DNA of 64,000 bases, from NCBI GenBank assembly GCA_009911305.1, contig QXXC01000010.1:42168-106167 (forward strand), written 5' to 3'. Shown piece by piece: positions 1 to 8,250 of this stretch. A model generated the notes under the pieces. That model was not told where the DNA came from. It worked only from the letters and a program-made list of their open reading frames with translations, and ran no database searches. Numbering within the stretch: the stretch's first letter is position 1; every line of letters begins with the position of its first letter. The DNA is from Clostridiaceae bacterium. GTDB lineage: Bacteria > Bacillota > Clostridia > Lachnospirales > Lachnospiraceae. The translations under genes and the position numbers were made by a program.

Positions 1-621
1 ATTGCTGATAATGTCATCGATATCACACTGGCCGATCTCCCAGATCATCTGCGCCGATTCAATCGATGTGGACAGAACGAGTCCCGCTGCCAGGACGCAG
101 CCAGCGCCCGCCAGGCGCTTCGGCTCCGCCATGGGAAGCAGAAGTCCCATCGGCACAAACATAGCGCCGTTCAGCAGCAGATGGCGCGCCGGCTCCGGGG
201 AACCGGTCCGGATCGCCTCTGCCACTGTGCCAAAGATCTCCAGCTTCACGGACTCATTATGGCTTTCGAGACGGGAGAACACGGTCATATAAAGCACGGA
301 AAGCACATACACGAAGAAAAGAACCAGCATTCCTTTTCTGATCTCGCGAAAATGGCTGACTAAGAAAATGAAAAACGCCCCAAAAGCTACTGCAGAGACT
401 GCCATGAAAAGGAAAAACAGGGCGGCCCCCATTCCCCCCATGGCCTGGGAAACCAGAAATAACATGATGCCGCACACAAAAAACACGGCAAAAAGAACAG
501 CAGCAGCCGCTCCCTTTCCTCTTTGCCCGCGCATCCTGCCAAAGACGGCAGACAAAGCGGCGGCATATCCGCCCAACAGAAAGACGGCCATCAGCACAGC
601 CTCCATCCCCTCCCGCGCCAT
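1..621 (-). CDS. VanZ-like membrane protein (partial, 3' end outside window)
   Basis: This reading frame is open from the ATG at 621 to the window edge, so the C-terminus is missing (about 207 residues visible). Its start overlaps the stop of the upstream polymerase gene as ATGA, which implies translational coupling. The visible part has several hydrophobic segments at the N-terminus (roughly residues 8-25, 38-56, 65-85 and 95-112). Near the edge are the two hallmarks of the VanZ family: an asparagine/proline stretch (LLLNGAMFVPMGLLLP) and the terminal signature SIESAQMIW...CDIDDIIS. VanZ-like proteins are membrane proteins linked to teicoplanin resistance and to cell-envelope or capsule loci; the biochemical role is unsettled. 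Here it is the last visible gene of the c-di-GMP/polysaccharide operon. The family call is firm, the role is inference. Confidence 0.8.
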   Translation of the reverse strand, partial: MAREGMEAVLMAVFLLGGYAAALSAVFGRMRGQRGKGAAAAVLFAVFFVCGIMLFLVSQAMGGMGAALFFLFMAVSAVAFGAFFIFLVSHFREIRKGMLVLFFVYVLSVLYMTVFSRLESHNESVKLEIFGTVAEAIRTGSPEPARHLLLNGAMFVPMGLLLPMAEPKRLAGAGCVLAAGLVLSTSIESAQMIWEIGQCDIDDIISN

Positions 622-1964
622 CATATCTCCTCCTCTTTTTTGTAAAATGTTTCCTCTGTCCCGATTGGCTGCTCCCTGTCTTCCTCACGGATCCATCTCC
701 TTCCCTGGAGCCTCGGCTTCTTACAGGCTGTTCCCATGGCCATAAGCAGGGACAGCGTGTGATAGGAGGACGGGGAAAAGGCCCGTTCCAGCAATCCGTG
801 AAGGAAAAACCACAGAATGACCGCCGCACAGAACACATACTGCGCGTCCTTCAGCCTCTTTATCTGGCTCGTGGACACCAGCATGGCCAGAAAAAAAGCC
901 GCGACTCCAAAAAGCCCGGTATCCAGCCACAGCTCCAGCAGCACATTGTGCGCGCCGGTGGTCATGGAGCCCATAAAGGAATACCGTGAAAACGCCGTGT
1001 GGATCAGAGCCACCGCCCTCCGATCCCTCCAGAACATGCAGAAGCCCCATCCCATAAAGCTCCTGTGCTGCGTCATAACCTGTATGATCTGCCTCCAGAG
1101 CGGGATCCTCCCGGTCAGGGTCGCATCCTTCCCGACCGCCTCCAGAACCGGCGCTGCGAGCGGCATGACTGTCTGAACCGCGATGAGAAAACCCACGCTT
1201 CCGGCCACATAGAGGATCCCCAGAGGAAGCCCGCGCACATGGCGGCGGGACAGCGCCAGCACAAAAAAGGCCGGAACCGCCGCATAAACCAGAGCGCCCA
1301 CGGAGCTACACAGCGCAAGCAGCGTAAGCTGTGCGCCTGACAGGATCACAAACCACCTGGGGATCTGCTTTCCTTCGTCCCTCATAATCCGGTAAAGGGC
1401 GGCCTGAAGGACCAGTCCGAAGGAAACCTCCGCGGCCGCATTGTTCTTTGTGCGGAGGATCCCGGTAAAGTCATGTTCTCCCACCTCCCGGACGAATGCC
1501 CGATCCGGATAGAGAACGATAAACATCAGCACAGACGCCGCAAAGACCGCCTGAGCCATGCAGAACAGCCGCAGATTTTCCTCCGGCTCCCGGTTTTCTG
1601 AAAGCCACAGGGCAAACAGCAAAAGAACGGTAAAGCGGACGCAGGTGACAAACTGCTCCCTTGGATATCCGGTCACTGCCATGGAGCCGGCGAAAAATAC
1701 GGCGGCCATCAGATACAGGGACCAGTACCGGAGCTTTACGTCCACCAGACGCCACTCCATCACATTTCTGCCGGCAGACAGCATGACTATGATCTGAAGG
1801 CCAAAGGACAGGTATTGAAACGCCATATCGCCCTGTTCCCCCACTATCACCTCATATTTCCCCGGAAATCCCAGGCTGACCAGCATGATAAATCCAATCG
1901 CGGCATTCACAAACCGCTCCTGCTGCTCCTTTCTATTCTGTCTGATCCGACTCTTCTCTCTCAT
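621..1964 (-). CDS. O-antigen ligase / Wzy polymerase-like membrane protein
   Basis: A polytopic membrane protein of about 447 residues with ten or more hydrophobic segments, and a large loop before the last helices containing GWGFCMFW...HNVLLELWLDTGLFGV. That pattern is typical of the Wzy_C/O-antigen ligase family, in which a histidine/asparagine motif in the extracellular loop is followed by a membrane segment. Such proteins polymerise or transfer lipid-linked glycan repeat units at the outer face of the membrane. The ATG at 1964 is preferred because GGGAG lies just upstream and the longer frame (to 2045) starts deep inside the preceding kinase gene; even so it overlaps that gene by 32 bases. 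The kinase/chain-length protein upstream supports a role in surface polysaccharide synthesis. Substrate unknown. Confidence 0.78.
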   Translation of the reverse strand: MREKSRIRQNRKEQQERFVNAAIGFIMLVSLGFPGKYEVIVGEQGDMAFQYLSFGLQIIVMLSAGRNVMEWRLVDVKLRYWSLYLMAAVFFAGSMAVTGYPREQFVTCVRFTVLLLFALWLSENREPEENLRLFCMAQAVFAASVLMFIVLYPDRAFVREVGEHDFTGILRTKNNAAAEVSFGLVLQAALYRIMRDEGKQIPRWFVILSGAQLTLLALCSSVGALVYAAVPAFFVLALSRRHVRGLPLGILYVAGSVGFLIAVQTVMPLAAPVLEAVGKDATLTGRIPLWRQIIQVMTQHRSFMGWGFCMFWRDRRAVALIHTAFSRYSFMGSMTTGAHNVLLELWLDTGLFGVAAFFLAMLVSTSQIKRLKDAQYVFCAAVILWFFLHGLLERAFSPSSYHTLSLLMAMGTACKKPRLQGRRWIREEDREQPIGTEETFYKKEEEI

Positions 1965-3687
1965 ATGCTCCCGCCGTTCCCGGCCCGTCCTGCTTCCAGC
2001 TCCCGTCTGTCCCCATGCGCAGCAGGGCAGACACCGCTTCCTCATCGCTCATCTGCGTCATCCACTCCGGGGATGAGCCTGTCTCGTCCAGCTCCTCCAG
2101 GAGGTTCCTGAGCCTCGTATTTCCTGCCCCGGCCGTCTTCTTGGCCTCCGGCCTCCCATGTCTCCCGGATTTCTTTCCCGCCGCCTCCGGCGCAGGCTTT
2201 TGCTGCGCTTTATCGTTTTCTTTTTCTCTTTTTTTACCGCCGGCCGCCCCAGGCATCGTCATCGGCGCGCCTTTTTTATCCTGCTTTTTGTCCTGTTTCT
2301 TGTCCTTCGGCCCCTTTTCTGCAAAGAATCCGCCGTCCCAGAAGGATTGGGTTCCATTGACGATACAGCCCAGAATCCGGGTTCCGGACTTATCCAGCTT
2401 TTCAATCGACTTCTGGATCTCATAGAGCGTCACCATATCATACCGCACCACAAAGAGTACCACGGATGCAATCCGGTTCAGGCTTAAGGTATCCGAATCC
2501 CGTCCGACCGGCGGCGCGTCGATGAGCACATATTCATAGTCCCCGGAAATGCTGCTGATGAAATCAAACAGCACCTGATCCATGGGGATTGCGCTTCGTT
2601 CCAGCACGGTCGGAAGAAAATCCAGGCAGCCGGTCAGGGAAATGACAGCCTCCTGGGGCGTCGCCTCCCCCTTATACAGAGCATTCAGGGAATGGCTGTA
2701 ATCCACTGCATCCAGAAAAAGCCCGCCAAGGCTTGGATTTCTCGTATCCAGATCCAATAAAAGCACCTTTTTTCCCATATCCGAAAGATGGATCGCGAGA
2801 TTGGCAGACACAGCGGTCTTCCCCTCCCCGTCCTCTGAGGAGGTGATGTAAAGACAATGGGTTTCTTCCTTTGACCCCAGAAGATTTTGAAGAATATACG
2901 CCGAGGACGCAAAATTCTGCTCTGCCGGAGAGCTCTTCGCGCCATCCTTTACCAGAATTCCCCGCCCTTTCTGGAAAAACCAGTCGTCTCTCGGGATGGT
3001 TCCGATTGTTTCAAGCCCCAGGATATCCTCCACATCGTTCAGATTTAGCAGTGTAGGCCGCATGATCAGATCCAGGACCGCAATGCCGATTCCCATCAAA
3101 AAGCCTGCAATAATCAGAAATCCCCACAGATTGGAGTACATGCTCCCGCTCATCAGATACACGGCCGAAGGCGCATCGATCACAGAAACCGCTCCGATCA
3201 TCAGCGTCTCCGGGAGGATGGCCTTTGCCGCGTCCAGGATCCCGCTCAGCAGGCGGATTCCCTCATCCCCGTTGTTCCAGCGCAGCGTCATTTCCAGAAT
3301 CTGTGTGTCGTGATAGCGGGAAATCTCCAGGAGATCCCGTATCGTCTTCGGATCCGCATTTAACAGACCGGCCCGGGAGGCGGCATCCGTAAGGAGGCGG
3401 TCGCTTCGGAGCACATATTCCGCTGCATCAACCATATCCTGGGCCAGATAAAAATCATTGGGGTTAAAGTATTCGGAATTTCCTGTAAAGGTCCCTGCCG
3501 CAGACTGGGATGTGACCGCAGCCGAGCAGGTAATCTCATAATTCATATGTTTTCCACGGATATAGGTGAGCCCATTTAACGCGATCCCCAGGCCAAGCCC
3601 CACAAAGGACAGGGCCAGCACCCACTTCCAGCGCTTGGCGACCGCGTACAGAAGATCACCGATCCGGATCTGTATTCCATCATTCAT
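1933..3687 (-). CDS. Wzz/CpsD-type polysaccharide co-polymerase with BY-kinase domain
   Basis: A 584-residue fusion of a chain-length-determinant domain (membrane segments near residues 22-42 and 186-208) and a bacterial tyrosine-kinase domain. Visible motifs are Walker A SSEDGEGKT (about 283-291), Walker A' VLLLDLDTR (308-316) and Walker B YVLIDAPP (386-393). In the family these proteins set polymer length and export of capsule or exopolysaccharide through cycles of autophosphorylation. Unusually, the C-terminus is not a tyrosine cluster. After the kinase there is a long Lys/Gln/Ala/Gly-rich tail (KDKKQDKKQDKK and onward) with a single tyrosine near the end. Autophosphorylation may therefore be weak or occur elsewhere; this is inference. 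It starts only four bases after the stop of the Cna-B gene and overlaps the polymerase gene, so one transcript is likely. Confidence 0.9.
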   Translation of the reverse strand: MNDGIQIRIGDLLYAVAKRWKWVLALSFVGLGLGIALNGLTYIRGKHMNYEITCSAAVTSQSAAGTFTGNSEYFNPNDFYLAQDMVDAAEYVLRSDRLLTDAASRAGLLNADPKTIRDLLEISRYHDTQILEMTLRWNNGDEGIRLLSGILDAAKAILPETLMIGAVSVIDAPSAVYLMSGSMYSNLWGFLIIAGFLMGIGIAVLDLIMRPTLLNLNDVEDILGLETIGTIPRDDWFFQKGRGILVKDGAKSSPAEQNFASSAYILQNLLGSKEETHCLYITSSEDGEGKTAVSANLAIHLSDMGKKVLLLDLDTRNPSLGGLFLDAVDYSHSLNALYKGEATPQEAVISLTGCLDFLPTVLERSAIPMDQVLFDFISSISGDYEYVLIDAPPVGRDSDTLSLNRIASVVLFVVRYDMVTLYEIQKSIEKLDKSGTRILGCIVNGTQSFWDGGFFAEKGPKDKKQDKKQDKKGAPMTMPGAAGGKKREKENDKAQQKPAPEAAGKKSGRHGRPEAKKTAGAGNTRLRNLLEELDETGSSPEWMTQMSDEEAVSALLRMGTDGSWKQDGPGTAGAYEREESDQTE

Positions 3688-3691
3688 ATGT

Positions 3692-5374
3692 TTACTCTCT
3701 GTCCTCTTGTTCTGCCTGCTTCAGAGCTGCGGCATCCTTCCTGCGCCATTTCACGGCCGTCTTCACCAGGAAAACGATCAGCAGGATCAGCAGAGCCAGT
3801 CCGGCAGCCGCCCCGGCAACTGCCGCCGCGCTCATCCAGGTAATGACAGATATATGTAAGGTCTGGATCTCTTTGCTGTCCGTCACCTGGAGGTCATAAC
3901 GTTTCTCTGGATCCCTGTTTTTCACCACATAATAGGAACCCTCTTTAAGATCCGTAAAGAGAAGCTCATTTCCACTGGTCTCCCAGGAAAAGAGCAGGTG
4001 ATCCCCGCTGTCATAAAGATCCAGAGCCACATCCGGAATACCGCTTCCGAGCACTGCGTCCACCGCTCCTATGGCCACTCTCAGCATCCGGTTGGAGAGT
4101 TCCAATGTCGTCTGCGGCTGGCCGTCGATCCGGCCGTTGTCCTCCACGGTTATCCTGTGATCCGTTTCGTCAGCTCTGTAATTCCCGGGAGCCGTTTTCT
4201 GTACAATATGGTAGACTGCGTTCTTATCCAGATCCGTAAGCACAAAAGCGCCCTGGCTGTCGGTGTACATGGTTTCTTTCAGAGTGGGATCCCCCTCTTT
4301 TGTCACCAGAAATCCGGCGCCTTCCACCATTTGCTCCGGAAAGAGCTCATCAGACAGGCAGACACGGATTCTGGTTTTTTCGGTCCCGATCTCGCAGAGT
4401 CCGGGCTCCGTGTCGGTCTTTCTCTCCACAACGGCCTGCGCTTCCTCCTCTATGCCGGCATAATACGGCGGGATTCGGTCCTGCCTCAGGATATAGTTTC
4501 CCAGATACAGTTCCCCGCTCTCGCCGTAGCCACTGGAATCACAGGTAATCCTCTCAACCGTCTGGCCTCTGCCAAACCTCACCGTCCCGTCCAGGGTCCG
4601 GATATCCTCTGCTGCGATCACCTCAAACACGCCGTCTCCCACGCCCGTCCCGTTCTGCGCGTCCGTCACCTGAATCCGGATCACATTTTTCGACGGAAAC
4701 ACCGGGATCTGTACCAGGAAGGGCGCCGGCCAGTCATAGAGCTCTGCGATCTCAAAATACTGATTATTTGCGGGATCATAGCCGTCCGGGGCCGTCAGGC
4801 CGCGAAAGTAATACGTCCCCTTCCAAATCTTTTCCGGAAGGTAGAAGATCCCCTCACTGGTTGTTGCAAACGTCCGATAGGAAATTTTTTCCGGATAATA
4901 CGTGTTCAGGATCTGGAGCGTTCCGTTGGACTCATACAGTTCAAATTCCACATTCTCTGCCTTAACGATCCGTCCTGTCTCCCCATCGATCAGTTCTGCA
5001 AGAACCGCTGATTTTACACCATCGTCTCCCGGGCCATAGCCGTCGCCGCCGTCGTCATGGCCGTCGCCGTTTCCATCGTCATCGCCTTCCTCGTTGTCTT
5101 CGCCTTCCCCGTCATCGTCCCCTTCTTCCTCATCCACACCGTCGCCCTCCAATTCCCCGACGCCGCCTGTCTCCAGAATATCCCCCTGCTCCTCCTCAGC
5201 CAAAGCCTCCGTTGACGGCTCCATTGCGTCAAACAGAGACGGCGTATACAAAAGATACAGCCCCAAAAGAGCGACCAGGAGCATCAGGATAAAGACCAGG
5301 CCGGTCATAAGGTCAGTGGCAGGCTGCCAGAAATTGTATTCTCCATCACGTCCCGGTTTCCTGAATCGGTTCAT
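3692..5374 (-). CDS. ExbD/MotB-like membrane anchor with Asp/Gly-rich linker and Cna-B domains
   Basis: A 560-residue protein of unusual build. The N-terminus FWQPATDLMTGLVFILMLL matches the single membrane helix of MotB/OmpA/ExbD stator subunits, including the aspartate at the helix mouth (D21) that carries protons in that family. Next comes a very acidic Asp/Glu/Gly linker (about residues 65-125, encoded by simple GAC/GGC-rich DNA at 5030-5170), then about four Cna-B/SpaA-like beta-sandwich repeats. A second membrane helix (about 528-548) ends in a basic cytoplasmic tail. There is no OmpA peptidoglycan-binding domain and no LPXTG motif. AGGAGG precedes the ATG. The gene follows a MotA/ExbB-like gene, as expected for a stator pair. 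Its function is unknown; a proton-driven, wall-spanning sensor or motor is inference. Confidence 0.75.
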   Translation of the reverse strand: MNRFRKPGRDGEYNFWQPATDLMTGLVFILMLLVALLGLYLLYTPSLFDAMEPSTEALAEEEQGDILETGGVGELEGDGVDEEEGDDDGEGEDNEEGDDDGNGDGHDDGGDGYGPGDDGVKSAVLAELIDGETGRIVKAENVEFELYESNGTLQILNTYYPEKISYRTFATTSEGIFYLPEKIWKGTYYFRGLTAPDGYDPANNQYFEIAELYDWPAPFLVQIPVFPSKNVIRIQVTDAQNGTGVGDGVFEVIAAEDIRTLDGTVRFGRGQTVERITCDSSGYGESGELYLGNYILRQDRIPPYYAGIEEEAQAVVERKTDTEPGLCEIGTEKTRIRVCLSDELFPEQMVEGAGFLVTKEGDPTLKETMYTDSQGAFVLTDLDKNAVYHIVQKTAPGNYRADETDHRITVEDNGRIDGQPQTTLELSNRMLRVAIGAVDAVLGSGIPDVALDLYDSGDHLLFSWETSGNELLFTDLKEGSYYVVKNRDPEKRYDLQVTDSKEIQTLHISVITWMSAAAVAGAAAGLALLILLIVFLVKTAVKWRRKDAAALKQAEQEDRE

Positions 5375-5442
5375 TGCTTTATCCTCCTGCTTATCTGCTG
5401 CGGGTCACAGCCCGCCTGAAAAGCCGCCGTTGTACACAGCCG

Positions 5443-7095
5443 TCACTTCTGAATCCGCGCGCGGCCCCGCAAACGCCCTGCTGAAAAGGGCTTTTTACTG
5501 CGGACAACGCGCCGTGTGTCCTGAGGTTCAGGCTTTGCGCTCATCTGGGTCACAAACTCATCTGTCACCATAGGCTTTGAAAAATAGAAGCCCTGTCCCT
5601 CTGTACAGCCGCATTTTCTGAGCGCAACCAACTGTTCCATGTTCTCGATCCCCTCTGCCGTCACAGTCAGATTCAGCTTTCTGGCCTGTTCAAAGATACT
5701 GGCCAGAGCCTCTGTCTGGCTGCTCACATCAAAATAGCGCAGATCCAGCTTAAGCCCGCTGGCATTGATGCGCCCCACCGTCTCCAGAGACAGATAGTCG
5801 CCGCGAAAACCATCCACGATTACGCGGAAGCCCTTGTGCTGCAGGCTGCTTTCCACCTCAAAGGCCGCGCCGTGCGTCTGAAGATAGGCATTCTCAGCGA
5901 TATCGATCTCCAGATAACGGGGAGGAATCCGGTATTTCTCCAGAATCTCAGCAAAAAAACCTGCCACGTCAATGGCCAGAATATCCGTCTTCGTGACATT
6001 GACCGAGATGGGCACCGGGCGTATCCCGGTGTCAATCCACTGGCGGATCAGCCTGCAGACCTCTTCCCATATGTACTGATCCAGCTTCGCGATATACCCG
6101 TTATTTTCCAGCACCGGAATAAACACAGACGGCGACAGAATCCCCAGCGTTTTATGCTTCCACCGCACCAATGCCTCTGCCCCGATGATCTTCCGGCTTT
6201 TCAGCTCATATCTGGGCTGGAGATAAAAGATAAATTCCCTGTTTTTAAGGCCCTCCAGGATCTGGGGCATCAGGATCTGTTCGTTCTCACCCCTTCCCCC
6301 GTCCGTGTAAGCAGGATTCTGGGTATTGGAAAGGGAAAATCCCTTATTCTTGGGAATCCGGCTCAAAAGCTCTATGACCTGGCGCGCCTCCCGGTATTCC
6401 CGGTAACGCTTCTGCTCCTCTACGGTTGGTATCACATATCTGTGGAAGCCCATTGCAAATATCCCCAGCTCCCGGTTCATCACATTATAGAGGACATTAT
6501 AAAAAATATTGAACAGGATAGACAAAATCACACCGACAATAGACGTATAGAATGCGGTATCAATCCCCGCAAGAATCTGCTGGACGCTTGAAAGAGCCGC
6601 TTCCACGGTTCCAAACCCGATCTCACGGATGCCCAGGATCAGGCCCACGAAGGTTCCCAGGATACCGATGCCGGTCATGATCCCCGGTATCTGCATAATC
6701 ACCCCGCGCCAGCTCATGAGCCCTAAAATGTCCTCATTGATATATTCTTCGATATCGCTAAGGATCTGCCCTGACTCCTTCTGGCCCTGAACCTTATCCC
6801 GGTATTCCCGAAAGAGCCCGTCCAGCGTTTTCTGACGGAAAAATTTCTCCTGCTGCGCAATCGCCAGCCATGGGGAATCGGTCTGAACCTCCTCTGCCCG
6901 CCGGACGCTTTTCTGACCGTTTTCCAGGCCGATGGCAAAGCGGATCACCGGGAACAGGCCCCAAAACATCCCCCCTGCCGTCAGCAGACACATGAAAGCA
7001 ACGATAATCATGGAAAGCACATCCGGTGCAAACGCCGCCAGCACACCCCCGCACATGAGGATGATCACGGCAAGTAAATAATAAAAGCGCTTCAT
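5443..7095 (-). CDS. MotA/TolQ/ExbB-like membrane protein fused to a degenerate EAL domain
   Basis: A 550-residue protein. Residues 4-50 hold two hydrophobic helices. Residues 130-205 look like a MotA/TolQ/ExbB proton-channel core (GIGILGTFVGLILGI, then LAGIDTAFYTSIVGVIL). Residues 275-510 form an EAL domain. In the EAL part I see the EAL glutamate (E307), N366, E396, K449, E481 and Q501. The usual DDFGTG metal/loop-6 motif reads DGFRGD, so one of the paired aspartates is glycine (position 429). The domain may bind c-di-GMP without efficient hydrolysis (inference). The gene lies 36 bases after a diguanylate cyclase and 68 bases before an ExbD/MotB-like partner. I know of no named system with this fusion. 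Confidence 0.82.
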   Translation of the reverse strand: MKRFYYLLAVIILMCGGVLAAFAPDVLSMIIVAFMCLLTAGGMFWGLFPVIRFAIGLENGQKSVRRAEEVQTDSPWLAIAQQEKFFRQKTLDGLFREYRDKVQGQKESGQILSDIEEYINEDILGLMSWRGVIMQIPGIMTGIGILGTFVGLILGIREIGFGTVEAALSSVQQILAGIDTAFYTSIVGVILSILFNIFYNVLYNVMNRELGIFAMGFHRYVIPTVEEQKRYREYREARQVIELLSRIPKNKGFSLSNTQNPAYTDGGRGENEQILMPQILEGLKNREFIFYLQPRYELKSRKIIGAEALVRWKHKTLGILSPSVFIPVLENNGYIAKLDQYIWEEVCRLIRQWIDTGIRPVPISVNVTKTDILAIDVAGFFAEILEKYRIPPRYLEIDIAENAYLQTHGAAFEVESSLQHKGFRVIVDGFRGDYLSLETVGRINASGLKLDLRYFDVSSQTEALASIFEQARKLNLTVTAEGIENMEQLVALRKCGCTEGQGFYFSKPMVTDEFVTQMSAKPEPQDTRRVVRSKKPFSAGRLRGRARIQK

Positions 7096-7131
7096 ATTCC
7101 CGCATCCCTTCTGGTTTTAACCAAATCTTCC

Positions 7132-7707
7132 CTATCCATGTATGTAAAATCCATCTTTTCCCTCTTCCTTTACACGATACAGACGTCTGCACGCTTCATC
7201 CGCAAGGTCTTCATACCTGGTTCCGTCCTCCGGCGCGATCACAATCCCGATGCTGCAGGAAATGCGGACGTTCTTCTCTTTGAACCTGTGTATCCGCTTC
7301 ATTCTGCGCCAGAGCCGTTTTGCAATCTTTTTGACATAACCCCGATAGCGTATGCCGTGCAGATAAATGATAAATTCATCACCGCCCACTCTGCCGACAA
7401 AGTCGCTCATTCTCGTCTCCTCCTTCAGAATACGCGCTGCCTCAGCCAGCAGCCTGTCCCCAAAAGAGTGTCCGTATCTGTCATTTATCTCCTTAAAATC
7501 ATCCAGATTCAGAAGCAGAAGCGCCGCATGGTTCCCGCACTGCTCCATATCGTTCTCTGCACGCTCCTTAAATGCCCTCTGGTTCAGGAGCCCGGTCAGG
7601 GGATCCGCCGAAGCATGATCCAGGATTTCCTTATCTTCCTGTATCTCTCCTTTTCCCTGTCTGTACAGCTTCCCTGAATTCTCCGCAGTCCATAAAAAAT
7701 CGTTCAT
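7132..7707 (-). CDS. GGDEF diguanylate cyclase, soluble
   Basis: A short (191-residue) protein consisting of one GGDEF domain with a 30-residue N-terminal lead and no membrane helix. The active-site motif GGDEF is intact (residues 108-112), and an RxxD inhibitory site (R99-M-S-D102) lies exactly five residues before it. It should make c-di-GMP from GTP and be feedback inhibited. GGAAGGGAAAGG precedes the ATG. It is the first gene of the minus-strand operon that continues with the MotA-EAL fusion and polysaccharide genes. Synthesis and sensing of c-di-GMP therefore appear encoded side by side. There is no sensory domain, so the input is presumably expression level, or a partner protein. Confidence 0.92.
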   Translation of the reverse strand: MNDFLWTAENSGKLYRQGKGEIQEDKEILDHASADPLTGLLNQRAFKERAENDMEQCGNHAALLLLNLDDFKEINDRYGHSFGDRLLAEAARILKEETRMSDFVGRVGGDEFIIYLHGIRYRGYVKKIAKRLWRRMKRIHRFKEKNVRISCSIGIVIAPEDGTRYEDLADEACRRLYRVKEEGKDGFYIHG

Positions 7708-7830
7708 CCTTTCCCTTCCTTAGTAAAACTTAAGCATTAACATAAACATCTCATTTTTTGTCTGTACTTCTCTCTTCCAAAAAATATGATTTCCTCTGCT
7801 TTTTGGTTTCCATTTTTTAAATACAAAAAC

Positions 7831-7873
7831 GCAGCAGGCTCACTCTGCCCTGCCGGGCAAAATGGCCTGCTGC
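7831..7873 (-). terminator. Hairpin with U-rich tail in the operon leader
   Basis: GCAGCAGGC at 7831-7839 pairs perfectly with GCCTGCTGC at 7865-7873, with a smaller TGCCC/GGGCA helix inside the loop. Read on the minus strand it is followed by GTTTTTGTATTT. It lies between the promoter at 8090-8118 and the cyclase gene, so it may act as an attenuator rather than a simple end of a transcript. Confidence 0.6.
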
Positions 7874-7918
7874 ATCCTGTATTTTATTAAAAAAAAGCGT
7901 ACTCAAATAGAGGCAGCC

Positions 7919-8007
<89 letters not shown>

Positions 8008-8089
8008 AAAATAGCATACCTCATTTCAGGAATATCTGTCAATCCTTTACTGCTTTTTTCGCATATTTTTCGCATATTTCAATTCGTAA

Positions 8090-8118
8090 ATTATATCAGT
8101 CATTTGTATTTTTGTCTA
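8090..8118 (-). promoter_or_regulatory. Sigma-A-like promoter of the c-di-GMP/polysaccharide operon
   Basis: On the minus strand TAGACA (8118-8113) is separated by 17 bases from a consensus TATAAT (8095-8090). A start near 8083 would give a leader of about 375 bases containing the GACA repeat and the hairpin at 7831-7873 before the cyclase gene. I looked for the conserved parts of a c-di-GMP riboswitch in this leader and did not see them. Confidence 0.7.
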
Positions 8119-8149
8119 TACGTTTGTGATTTTTGTCACAATCATTTCC

Positions 8150-8182
8150 ATGGTTGATATAACCATCACGAACAGCTATAAT
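8150..8182 (+). promoter_or_regulatory. Promoter with overlapping palindromic operator for the WYL regulator
   Basis: TTGATA at 8154-8159 and TATAAT at 8177-8182 are spaced 17 bases apart. The perfect inverted repeat ATGGTT-N5-AACCAT (8150-8166) covers the -35 box, a layout typical of an autoregulated repressor. Divergent from the cyclase operon promoter. Confidence 0.65.
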
Positions 8183-8250
8183 GAATCCTGACTGGATGGA
8201 ATATATCAGGATTGAAACGCAATTCTGCCCATGAAAGAGAGGAACCGGCC

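Noticed and set aside
257..838. 193-codon minus-strand open frame
   Set aside because: It overlaps the polymerase and VanZ-like genes in another frame and has a Cys/Arg/Gly-rich, non-natural composition.
3998..5011. A 337-codon plus-strand open frame
   Set aside because: It lies antisense to the Cna-B gene, has no ribosome binding site and no recognisable domain, while the opposite strand has clear domains.
3692..7095. The MotA/MotB-like pair as a Zorya defence system
   Set aside because: No ZorC/ZorD/ZorE-type genes are present, and the fused domains (EAL, Cna-B) and polysaccharide neighbours point elsewhere.
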